A model generated the notes under the pieces. The model saw only the letters and a list, made by a program, of their open reading frames with translations, was not told the DNA's origin and did no database searches. From contig JAGOUK010000057.1 of assembly GCA_018061225.1 (NCBI GenBank), positions 1-7,644 on the forward strand: a stretch of 7,644 bases of DNA, written 5' to 3'. A program made the translations under genes and the position numbers. This DNA comes from Candidatus Omnitrophota bacterium (GTDB taxonomy: Bacteria; Omnitrophota; Gorgyraeia; 2-02-FULL-51-18; JAGOUK01). This document shows, one piece after another, positions 1 to 5,642 of this stretch (positions are counted from its first letter, which is position 1; each line of letters opens with the position of its first letter).

Positions 1-61
1 CCCCCCGACAAGCCAACACCGCCGCCCTAGCCATCCACTTCTCTTCAGACTTCAAGTTCAT
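1..61 (-). CDS. ribD: Probable RibD amino terminus (riboflavin deaminase/reductase), cut by the left window edge
   Basis: An ATG at 61-59 opens a frame of 20 codons that is still open at the window edge. A GGAG Shine-Dalgarno sequence at 72-69 lies 7 bases upstream, which is ideal spacing. The visible peptide begins MNLKSEEKWMARA and continues VLACRG. This resembles the first helix of RibD, where the family reads like 'D..YMARAL.LA.RG' (E. coli RibD has EYYMARALKLAQRG). RibD is a cytoplasmic two-domain enzyme: it deaminates and then reduces the pyrimidine made by GTP cyclohydrolase II, the step between RibA and RibH. The context supports the call, because ribBA, ribH and nusB lie just upstream on the same strand and ribD often sits in such clusters. 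The zinc-binding deaminase motifs are outside the window, so the call rests on 20 residues plus neighbourhood. Another gene starting with a similar amphipathic helix remains possible. Confidence 0.6.
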   Translation of the reverse strand, partial: MNLKSEEKWMARAAVLACRG

Positions 62-135
62 AATTTTTCTCCGCAAGGATTCGACCGTATCGCCCTCGAC
101 TCACCCCGTCCCGCGCAGTCAGCCCAACACCGACC
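62..135 (-). other. Leader of the putative ribD; nothing firmly identified
   Basis: This stretch lies between the inverted-repeat element and the putative ribD start. Apart from the GGAG at 72-69 I see no convincing promoter, hairpin or terminator. It does not match the conserved helices of the FMN riboswitch, which would be the natural regulator of a ribD gene. If the upstream repeat blocks read-through, an unseen weak promoter must lie here. Confidence 0.4.
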
Positions 136-283
136 GCGCCGGAGCAGGCAGATGCTGTCTGCTGAGGACTTTTTGTCCGACGAAGCGTCCTCGCTGAGGA
201 GGACAAAGGAGCCGGCGGGCGTAACCTTAGGCCGCCCGCCGGCGGCTCCGTCCGAAGCAGACAGTATCTGCCTGCTTCGGCGC
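136..283. repeat. Nested inverted-repeat (MITE-like or structured RNA) element between nusB and ribD
   Basis: Two 32-base arms, 136-167 and 252-283, are inverted copies of each other with 28 of 32 positions matching when one is reverse-complemented. Each arm is itself nearly palindromic. The right arm folds 252-264 against 268-280 with a 3-base loop and one A/C mismatch, which becomes a G-U pair in minus-strand RNA. The left arm folds 144-151 against 155-162 with one wobble. The interior holds more stems: 208-221 with 233-249 (14 pairs and a 3-base bulge), 187-192 with 199-204, and a small one, 166-169 with 175-178. No open frame in it looks like a protein. The layout (terminal inverted repeats, non-coding interior, about 148 bases, intergenic) suggests a non-autonomous mobile repeat, but no target-site duplication is evident. 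A structured intergenic RNA segment is the alternative. Only one copy is visible here. Confidence 0.55.
208..249 (-). other. Strong GC-rich stem-loop inside the element; weak terminator candidate
   Basis: In minus-strand RNA, 249-233 pairs with 221-208. Eight G/C pairs form the upper stem and six more (GGAGCC with GGCTCC) form the base, separated by a 3-base GCC bulge. The loop is 11 bases. The stem is followed by only three T residues (207-205) and then GTCC, so the U-tract is much poorer than in a normal intrinsic terminator. It could slow polymerase, protect the 3' end of the upstream message, or simply be the core of the repeat element. I would not call it a full terminator, and ribD probably needs read-through or its own promoter. 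Confidence 0.35.
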
Positions 284-291
284 AGCCGAAG
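275..291 (-). other. Perfect 7-bp hairpin just after the nusB stop codon
   Basis: CTTCGGC and GCCGAAG form a perfect 7-pair stem with a 3-base loop, starting about 8 bases after the nusB stop codon. It shares positions 275-280 with the terminal palindrome of the adjacent repeat element, so the two structures cannot form at the same time in one RNA. No T-run follows, so it is not an intrinsic terminator. It may act as a 3' stabilising hairpin for the nusB message, or it may be an extension of the repeat element. Confidence 0.4.
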
Positions 292-299
292 GTGGGAGA

Positions 300-740
300 T
301 TACTGCTTGTCGGCCGGGGCGTGCTTTTTGGCGATTTGGTCGAGGACGCCGTTCACGAAGCGGGAGCTCTCTTTGTCGCCGAATTTTTTGGCCAGCTCGA
401 TCCCCTCGTTGATCGCCACGCGCGCGGGAGTATCGGCCGAATAAACCATTTCGGCCACGCCCAATCTCAAAATATTGCGGTCGACCACGGCCATGCGTTT
501 CATGTCCCAATGCTCAGCGCAAGACTCGATGATTTTGTCGATCTCGGCGCGGTTCTTGCGAACCAGGCCAACCAGCTCCCCGGCAAATTTCTTCACTTCC
601 GCGTCGATCGGACCAGCTTCGCGGCTTTCGTCGAGCTGTCTCCAGAAGTCGAGGATCTGATCGTCGTTCAAGTCCGCGGTGATCTCGACCTGATAAAGAA
701 GTTGGATGGCGTATTCGCGGCTATGGGATCTTTTTCTCAT
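300..740 (-). CDS. nusB: Transcription antitermination factor NusB
   Basis: This encodes 146 residues, a normal length for NusB, a small all-helical RNA-binding protein. It pairs with NusE (ribosomal protein S10) on boxA RNA and promotes antitermination of rRNA operons. The amino end shows the family pattern R..AIQLLYQVE (residues 8-19) preceded by the usual basic cluster (RKRSHSR, 2-8). The carboxyl half carries the most diagnostic block: VDRNILRLGVAEM (86-98), then VAINEGIELAKKFG (108-121) and SRFVNGVLDQIAK (126-138). The start is the ATG at 740-738. Its ribosome-binding site is weak, an AGAAAGA stretch a few bases upstream in the 35-base gap after ribH. The stop is TAA at 302-300. RibH-NusB adjacency is widespread in bacteria and supports the call. 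The downstream side is non-coding and holds the repeat element. Confidence 0.96.
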   Translation of the reverse strand: MRKRSHSREYAIQLLYQVEITADLNDDQILDFWRQLDESREAGPIDAEVKKFAGELVGLVRKNRAEIDKIIESCAEHWDMKRMAVVDRNILRLGVAEMVYSADTPARVAINEGIELAKKFGDKESSRFVNGVLDQIAKKHAPADKQ

Positions 741-775
741 AAAATTCTTTCTGACGCTTTGCGGTTAAATTTTTT

Positions 776-1291
776 CTAAATCTTCTTGAGCAAATTGACC
801 ATTTCGATCGCGGCGCGCGCGCAGTCGCGGCCTTTGTTGCCGACTTTGCCGCCGGCGCGGTCGATCGCTTGCTTCATGTCATTCGCCGAAACCACTCCGT
901 GGATCACGGGGATGTCAGACTCAAGCGACGCCTGCATCGCGCCGCGGGCGGATTCATCGACAACATGGTCAAAGTGACGGGTCTCGCCCTTGATGACCAT
1001 GCCGAGCGTGATGACCGCGTCCGCGCGGCGCTTGGCAAGAATGCGTTTGACGACCAGCGGAAGCTCAAAGGAACCCGGCACGTAATACACGTCGATCGAA
1101 GCGGGTTTGACGCCGTGGCGCGTGAGCGTGTCGATCGCGCCGTCCAGCAGCTTCTCCGTAAAATATTCATTAAACTGCGCGACGATGATCGCGAAGCGGG
1201 CCTTGGACGCGGTCAAGGCGCCGCGGCGGCGATTGACCTTGGCCGGCGCGGCGGAAGACCTGGATCTTTGATTTTTTTTAACAGATGCCAT
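776..1291 (-). CDS. ribH: 6,7-dimethyl-8-ribityllumazine synthase
   Basis: RibH condenses 5-amino-6-ribitylaminouracil with 3,4-dihydroxybutanone 4-phosphate to give lumazine, the direct precursor of riboflavin. The family assembles as pentamers or 60-subunit capsids in the cytoplasm. Recognisable blocks are IIVAQFNE (35-42; most members have RFN, here QFN), YVPGSFELP (70-78), LGMVIKGETRHFDHV (96-110) with His106 at the catalytic histidine position, the PV.HGVVS strand (128-135), QAIDRAGGKVGNKG (141-154) with the phosphate-binding basic region, and the closing ARAAIEM helix. The protein has 171 residues against the usual 150-160. The excess is a 30-residue basic, low-complexity amino-terminal tail rich in Lys, Arg and Ser. 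The ATG at 1291-1289 has an AGGA Shine-Dalgarno at 1304-1301, inside the last codons of ribBA, 9 bases away. Only 5 bases separate it from the ribBA stop, so the two are probably translationally coupled. Confidence 0.96.
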   Translation of the reverse strand: MASVKKNQRSRSSAAPAKVNRRRGALTASKARFAIIVAQFNEYFTEKLLDGAIDTLTRHGVKPASIDVYYVPGSFELPLVVKRILAKRRADAVITLGMVIKGETRHFDHVVDESARGAMQASLESDIPVIHGVVSANDMKQAIDRAGGKVGNKGRDCARAAIEMVNLLKKI

Positions 1292-1296
1292 GGAAG

Positions 1297-2562
1297 TCAG
1301 TCCTTTTTGGTCTTGCGGGGTTTGCCGGCGCGGACTTTGGAAGCACCATCGGCAACCAGGTTTAAGTGATGGCCCATCTTGCTGCGCTTTGTTTCAAGGT
1401 AGCGGGCGTTGTGCGCGTTGGGCTCCATCTCGAGAGCTTCGCGACCGACGACTTCCAGACCATATCCGCTTAAGCCCACGATTTTTTTGGGATTGTTCGT
1501 CAGTAGACGGATTTTTTTGATCCCCAGATCAGCAAGGATCTGAGCGCCGACACCGTATTGACGGAGGTCGGGCTTGAAGCCGAGCGCGAGATTGGCCTGC
1601 ACGGTGTCGAGTCCGGTGTCCTGCAGCGCGTAAGTCTTAAGCTTGTTGAGGAGGCCGATGCCCCGTCCCTCCTGTCTCATATAAAGAACAACGCCGCAGG
1701 GCTCCTGCGCGATGCGCTTCATCGCCGCGTCGAGCTGCGGGCCGCAATCGCAGCGCATCGAACCGAGCACATCGCCGGTCAGGCATTCCGAATGCACGCG
1801 CACCAGCACTTCCTTGTGCTTTTCGGGCTCGCCTTTGACCAGCGCGATGTGCAGATCTTTATCGACCGTGGACTCGTAGGCGATCAGCTTGAAGGAGCCG
1901 TAGCGGTTGGTCATCTGCGTGCGCACAGCCGCCGAGACAAGGTTCTCATTGCGGCGGCGGTATTCGATGAGGTCGCGGATGGTGCAGATCTTGAGTTTGT
2001 GCTTCTTCGCAAATTTAATGAGATCGGCCAAGCGCGCCATGGTGCCGTTTGGGTTCATGATCTCGCAGATCACGCCCGCGGCGCGGCAGCCCGATAAACG
2101 AGCCAAATCCACAGCGGCTTCGGTGTGCCCCGCGCGGACCAGCACGCCGCCTTCTTTGGCTCTCAATGGAAAAACATGTCCGGGCCTGACGAAGTCCGCG
2201 CCCGAAGACTTAGGGTTGGCCAAAAGATGGAATGTCTTCGCGCGGTCGCTGGCAGAAATGCCCGTCGTGACGCCGTGTTTGGCATCGATCGAGACTGTCC
2301 ACGCGGTCTTAAAATTGTCGCCGGACTGCCCCACCATCGGATGAATGTCGAGCTGATCCAGGCGCTTCGACTCCATCGGCGCGCAGAGAATGCCGCGGCC
2401 ATGCAGCGCCATGAAGTTGATCTTGGCGGGCGTCGCGTGTTCGGCGGCCATCACGAGGTCGCCCTCGTTTTCGCGGTCCTCATCATCCATGACGATGACC
2501 ATGCGGCCGTTTTTAATATCTTTGAGGATATCCTCGATCGAATTTAGTTTCATAAGGGTCAA
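1297..2562 (-). CDS. ribBA: Bifunctional 3,4-dihydroxy-2-butanone-4-phosphate synthase / GTP cyclohydrolase II
   Basis: This 421-residue protein joins the two entry enzymes of riboflavin synthesis. The amino-terminal half (about 1-205) is the RibB domain, which turns ribulose 5-phosphate into dihydroxybutanone phosphate and formate. It shows the acidic metal-binding loop DDEDRENEGDL (26-36), GHTEAAVDLARLSG (145-158) and VICEIMNPNGTMAR (164-177; commonly N.DGTMAR). The carboxyl-terminal half (about 210-400) is GTP cyclohydrolase II, with zinc ligands Cys260, Cys271 and Cys273 in the SEC and CDCGPQL segments, the RQEGRGIGL GTP-binding loop (296-304), LRQYGVGAQIL (333-343) and LTNNPKK (354-360). 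Key residues of both halves look present, so both activities are expected. The last 20 residues are a Lys/Arg-rich tail. I chose the TTG start at 2562-2560 because AAGG at 2573-2570 lies 7 bases upstream and TTGA overlaps the truA stop. The ATG at 2553-2551 gives a protein 3 residues shorter and is the alternative. Confidence 0.97.
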   Translation of the reverse strand: MTLMKLNSIEDILKDIKNGRMVIVMDDEDRENEGDLVMAAEHATPAKINFMALHGRGILCAPMESKRLDQLDIHPMVGQSGDNFKTAWTVSIDAKHGVTTGISASDRAKTFHLLANPKSSGADFVRPGHVFPLRAKEGGVLVRAGHTEAAVDLARLSGCRAAGVICEIMNPNGTMARLADLIKFAKKHKLKICTIRDLIEYRRRNENLVSAAVRTQMTNRYGSFKLIAYESTVDKDLHIALVKGEPEKHKEVLVRVHSECLTGDVLGSMRCDCGPQLDAAMKRIAQEPCGVVLYMRQEGRGIGLLNKLKTYALQDTGLDTVQANLALGFKPDLRQYGVGAQILADLGIKKIRLLTNNPKKIVGLSGYGLEVVGREALEMEPNAHNARYLETKRSKMGHHLNLVADGASKVRAGKPRKTKKD

Positions 2563-3374
2563 TAGTATACCTTAAGGAGGGTCAGGCCGTGCGGGGCGGC
2601 GGTTCGACCGGCCTTGAGCCTGTTCTTGAGCCGGAGCAGCCTCGGGATATCGGATACTGGCCTCATGCCCTTGCCGATCTCGATCAGCGTGCCGATCATG
2701 ATGCGAACCTGATGCTGCAGGAAGCCTTCTCCGATGATGTCGCAGGTCACGCGGTCGCCGCTGCGCCGTATGGCCAGTTTTCGGATAACGCGCCGGCGGT
2801 CCCTGGCATCATCTGAGGCGGATGAAAACGATGTGAAGTCATGCCTTCCGACAAAAAATCCTGCCGCTTCCCGCATCCGGTCTACGTCCAGACTCGGGTG
2901 AACCCAGATGCAGGTATCCTTGTCAAAAACGGGTTTGGATCGGCTCGCGTGAATGAGGTAGCGGTAATGCTTGGCCTTGGCGCCAAAACGCGCGTTAAAC
3001 CCAGGGCGGGCGAACGCGAGGGACCGAACCACGACATCTTCGGGTAAATGATAATTGAGGGCGACTTGAAGGCGTTCTGCCGTTAATGGCGCGGCGGGGG
3101 CATGTATATTCCGCGCACCTTTGTGCCGGCGGGCCGGTTGTCCTGCGGGAAAATCAAATTGAATCACTTGGCCCTGGGCGTGAACACCCGTATCCGTGCG
3201 GGAGGCGGCGATCAGCTGGGGTCGATGCCCCGTGACCTTAAAAAGCGCCTCTTCAAACACCGCTTGAACCGTCCGCTCCCCCTGCCGCTGAATCTGCCAC
3301 CCGCTAAATCCCGCGCCATGATAAGCGACAATCGCTTTAACGGAACGCGACCTGGTAGAGGATGGGGTTTGCAT
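2559..3374 (-). CDS. truA: tRNA pseudouridine(38-40) synthase TruA
   Basis: TruA isomerises uridines 38, 39 and 40 of the tRNA anticodon stem to pseudouridine. The 271-residue product shows the amino-terminal block AYHGAGFSGWQIQ (17-29), the catalytic motif SRTDTGVHAQGQVIQFD (58-74; usually GRTD, here SRTD) with Asp61 as the nucleophile, NYHLPEDV (107-114), FNARFGAKAKHYRYLI (126-141) with the conserved Tyr137, GRHDFTSFSS (176-185), and the carboxyl-terminal GFLQHQVRIMIGTLIEIGKG (217-236) followed by AGRTAAPHGLTL. Relative to typical members there is an extra basic segment of roughly 15-20 residues after the catalytic strand (about 77-97). The ATG at 3374-3372 is the only plausible start, but it has no good Shine-Dalgarno: the nearest GGAG (3395-3392) is 17 bases away. 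The gene lies 95 bases after asd and overlaps the start of ribBA. Confidence 0.96.
   Translation of the reverse strand: MQTPSSTRSRSVKAIVAYHGAGFSGWQIQRQGERTVQAVFEEALFKVTGHRPQLIAASRTDTGVHAQGQVIQFDFPAGQPARRHKGARNIHAPAAPLTAERLQVALNYHLPEDVVVRSLAFARPGFNARFGAKAKHYRYLIHASRSKPVFDKDTCIWVHPSLDVDRMREAAGFFVGRHDFTSFSSASDDARDRRRVIRKLAIRRSGDRVTCDIIGEGFLQHQVRIMIGTLIEIGKGMRPVSDIPRLLRLKNRLKAGRTAAPHGLTLLKVYY
2570..2573 (-). promoter_or_regulatory. Ribosome-binding site favouring the TTG start of ribBA
   Basis: The minus-strand sequence AAGG sits 7 bases before the TTG at 2562-2560 but 16 bases before the in-frame ATG at 2553. The spacing favours the TTG, whose first two bases precede the truA TGA so that start and stop overlap as TTGA. 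This arrangement usually reflects translational re-initiation after the upstream gene. Confidence 0.5.
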
Positions 3375-3469
3375 GCAGGATGCTCAAAAAACTCCGGATG
3401 CAAGGGGCGAACGCGCGCCGCGTGGTACTCCCACGCAAGCGCGTGAGCAACGCCGCAGACGGGGCTTTT
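3375..3469 (-). other. 95-base asd-truA gap with a small hairpin
   Basis: This is the largest gap inside the operon. It contains a perfect 6-pair stem (3420-3425 with 3431-3436, 5-base loop) with no T-run on the minus strand, so it is not an intrinsic terminator. I see no convincing promoter. A short out-of-frame ATG at 3403 opens only a small reading frame that overlaps truA and is probably spurious. The hairpin may be an RNA-processing or pausing point, or may have no role. Confidence 0.35.
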
Positions 3470-4501
3470 TCAGCGGCCTGCCCCAATGAGCTTTTCGGCG
3501 ATTTGCACCGCGTTGAGCGCGGCGCCTTTGCGGATCTGGTCGCCCGATACAAAAAGGCCGAGCGTTTTTTTCGAAAAAAGATCCTGACGGATGCGGCCGA
3601 CGAGCACATCGTCCTGATGCGCCGAGTCGACCGGCATCGGAAAGTAATTGGCCTTCGGCTTATCGACCACTTTGACGCCGGGCGCCTTGCTCAAGATCTG
3701 ACGCGCGCGGTCAGGCGTGATGGCCTTTTCGAACTTGGCGTAAATGGCTTCAGAGTGAGCGCGAAGTACGGGCACGCGCACGCACGTAACCTGGACCTTG
3801 ATGTCCTTGTCACCGAGGATTTTGTGCGTCTCCTTGACCATTTTCATCTCTTCTTCGTTGTAGCCTTCGGGGCCGACGGAACTGTTGTGGCTGAAGACAT
3901 TGAAGGCGATCTGATGCATGAAGATCTTCTTAGTCGGCTTCTTGCCGGCTAGGATCTCGCCCGCCTGCACCCGAAGCTCTTCCATCGCCTGCGCGCCCGC
4001 GCCGGACGCGGCCTGATACGTCGCGACGTTGAAGCGCGTGAGCTTCCCGGCCTTGTGCAGCGGGTACAGCGCCATGAGCGCGACAATGGTCGAACAATTG
4101 GGGTTGGCGATAATGCCTTTCTTGCCGCAGTCGCGGATGGCTTGCGGATTGATCTCCGGGATCACCAGCGGCACGTCGGGATCCATGCGGAAGGCCGAGG
4201 TGTTATCGATCATCACCGCGCCGGCTTTGCGAACGGCCGGGGCATACTTCTTGGAGAGCGAACCGCCCGCGGAGGCCAGAACGATGTCGATGCCTTCAAA
4301 GGAGTTCTCATCCAGCACGCGAACCGTGTACGTCTTGCCGCGAAAGCGGATCTTTTTGCCCGCGGAACGCTCCGAGGCCAGGAAGCGAATCTCAGCGATC
4401 GGAAACTTACGCTCTTCGAGGATCTCCCGCATTTCGACGCCGACGGCGCCGGTGGCACCCATGATGGCAACGTTATAAGCGGGTTTTTTCTTGAACTTCA
4501 T
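3470..4501 (-). CDS. asd: Aspartate-semialdehyde dehydrogenase
   Basis: Asd reduces aspartyl phosphate to aspartate semialdehyde with NADPH, the branch point to diaminopimelate/lysine, threonine, methionine and isoleucine. The product has 343 residues, the usual size. The amino-terminal nucleotide-binding fold starts VAIMGATGAVGVEM (11-24). The catalytic cysteine is Cys136 in NPNCSTIVALMALYPLH (133-149). TYQAASGAGAQAMEEL (161-176) follows, then FNVFSHNSSVGPEGYNEEEMKM across 200-221. CVRVPVLRAHSEA (240-252) carries the substrate-binding Arg242 and the catalytic base His249. The carboxyl end reads DDVLVGRIRQD and LGLFVSGDQIRKGAALNAVQIAE, as in most bacterial enzymes. The ATG at 4501-4499 has AAAGGA at 4518-4513, about 11 bases away. 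The gene starts 24 bases after leuB, so co-transcription is likely. The stop is TGA at 3472-3470. Confidence 0.97.
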   Translation of the reverse strand: MKFKKKPAYNVAIMGATGAVGVEMREILEERKFPIAEIRFLASERSAGKKIRFRGKTYTVRVLDENSFEGIDIVLASAGGSLSKKYAPAVRKAGAVMIDNTSAFRMDPDVPLVIPEINPQAIRDCGKKGIIANPNCSTIVALMALYPLHKAGKLTRFNVATYQAASGAGAQAMEELRVQAGEILAGKKPTKKIFMHQIAFNVFSHNSSVGPEGYNEEEMKMVKETHKILGDKDIKVQVTCVRVPVLRAHSEAIYAKFEKAITPDRARQILSKAPGVKVVDKPKANYFPMPVDSAHQDDVLVGRIRQDLFSKKTLGLFVSGDQIRKGAALNAVQIAEKLIGAGR

Positions 4502-4525
4502 TGGATCAGTTTTCCTTTAAAAAAA

Positions 4526-5596
4526 TTAGAGGCCTTTGACGACGAGATCGCCGACTTGGGAAGTCGAATATCCCATTTTGCCGGCGCTCTGGCTCTTGAG
4601 CTGTGTGCAGACATGCATGACGGATTTTTCAATCGCCTGCGCCGAGGCGGTCTCACCCACTTCTTCAAGCAGCATGCCGCCCGCGGCGATCGCGGCCAGC
4701 GGGTTGATAACGCCAAGACCTGTGTACTTGGGAGCGGAACCGCCGATGGGCTCAAACATCGACACGCCTTCGGGGTGGATATTGCCGCCCGCCGCGATGC
4801 CCATACCACCCTGGATCATGGCGCCCAGGTCCGTGATGATGTCGCCAAACATATTATCGGTCACAATGACGTCAAACCACTCGGGGTTCTTCACCATCCA
4901 CATGCAGGTCGCGTCGACATGCGCGTAATCGGTAGTGACGTCCGTGTATTCCTTGGCCACTTCCTGAAACACGCGCCACCAGAGGTCATGCGCGTAGGTC
5001 AAAACGTTGGTCTTGGCGCAGAGCGTGAGCTTCTTGCGCTTGTTGCGCTTGCGGGTGAACTCGAAGGCATAACGGATGCAGCGCTCGACGCCCTTGCGGG
5101 TGTTGCGGCTGACCTGCAGCGCGATCTCGTCGGGCGTTCCCTTTTTAATAAACTCGCCCTCGCCGACATAAAGACCTTCGGTGTTTTCGCGGACAACGAC
5201 AAAGTCGATGTCATTGGGACCCTTGTCCTTGAGCGGCGTGTCGACGCCGGGGTAGAGCTTGACCGGGCGAAGGTTGATGTACTGGTCGAGGCCAAAGCGG
5301 GTCTTGAGCAGAATGCCGCGCTCGAGGATGCCGGGCGCCACATTCGGATGACCGATGGCGCCGAGCAGGATCGCGTCGTACTTCTTCAAGTCCTGGACTT
5401 CCTGGTCGGAGATGGTCTGCTGCGTCTTGAGATAACGCTCGCCGCCGTAATCAAGCATCGTGTAGTTGAGCTTGAAGCCATTCTTCTGCGACATGGCGTT
5501 CATAACCTTCATGGCCTCAGCGGTCACTTCGGGGCCGGTGCCGTCTCCGCCGATCACGGCGATGTTGTAATTACGGGAAGTGTTCTTGTTTTTCAT
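4526..5596 (-). CDS. leuB: 3-isopropylmalate dehydrogenase (beta-decarboxylating dehydrogenase family)
   Basis: LeuB oxidatively decarboxylates 3-isopropylmalate to the 2-oxo acid precursor of leucine, using NAD and a divalent metal. The 356-residue protein shows GGDGTGPEV (16-24), ILLGAIGHP (76-84), the substrate-binding arginine region LERGILLKTRFGLDQYINLRP (91-111), FVVVRENTEGLYVGEGE (132-148), AKTNVLTYAHDLW (194-206), the metal-binding aspartates in VTDNMFGDIITDLGAM (245-260), and the nucleotide-binding FEPIGGSAPKYTG (281-293). The RENTEGLY and FEPIGGSAP forms differ from classical E. coli-type LeuB and occur in a second LeuB-like branch. Related enzymes acting on tartrate, isocitrate or homoisocitrate share these motifs, so the substrate is inferred. 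No leuA, leuC or leuD is in view. The ATG at 5596-5594 has AAGGA at 5605-5601, only 4 bases away. The 46-base gap from thiG has no terminator. Confidence 0.9.
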   Translation of the reverse strand: MKNKNTSRNYNIAVIGGDGTGPEVTAEAMKVMNAMSQKNGFKLNYTMLDYGGERYLKTQQTISDQEVQDLKKYDAILLGAIGHPNVAPGILERGILLKTRFGLDQYINLRPVKLYPGVDTPLKDKGPNDIDFVVVRENTEGLYVGEGEFIKKGTPDEIALQVSRNTRKGVERCIRYAFEFTRKRNKRKKLTLCAKTNVLTYAHDLWWRVFQEVAKEYTDVTTDYAHVDATCMWMVKNPEWFDVIVTDNMFGDIITDLGAMIQGGMGIAAGGNIHPEGVSMFEPIGGSAPKYTGLGVINPLAAIAAGGMLLEEVGETASAQAIEKSVMHVCTQLKSQSAGKMGYSTSQVGDLVVKGL

Positions 5597-5642
5597 GGTG
5601 TCCTTAGCGTTGTTTTGCTGTGTGATTTTTTTTGAGAAAATT

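Noticed and set aside
66..144. tRNA-like stretch with GGTCGAATCC and CTCCG/CGGAG ends on the minus strand
   Set aside because: The T-loop is one base short, its stem does not pair, the acceptor stem fails after five pairs, and no anticodon arm fits.
62..299. Possible FMN riboswitch upstream of the putative ribD
   Set aside because: The conserved RFN-element sequences are not recognisable; the stems here belong to the inverted-repeat element.
58..510. 150-codon minus-strand open frame running through the repeat element and into nusB
   Set aside because: It overlaps nusB in another frame, is very Arg/Gly-rich without domain features, and owes its length to high G+C. The similar peptide ADSICLLRR read from both strands just reflects the inverted repeat.
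3212..3403. Short minus-strand frame starting at ATG 3403 before truA
   Set aside because: It overlaps truA in another frame, has no recognisable features and no proper ribosome-binding site.
4055..5635. 526-codon plus-strand open frame opposite asd and leuB
   Set aside because: Its translation has no family features and it lies antisense to two clearly conserved genes. It is a codon-usage shadow in high-G+C DNA.
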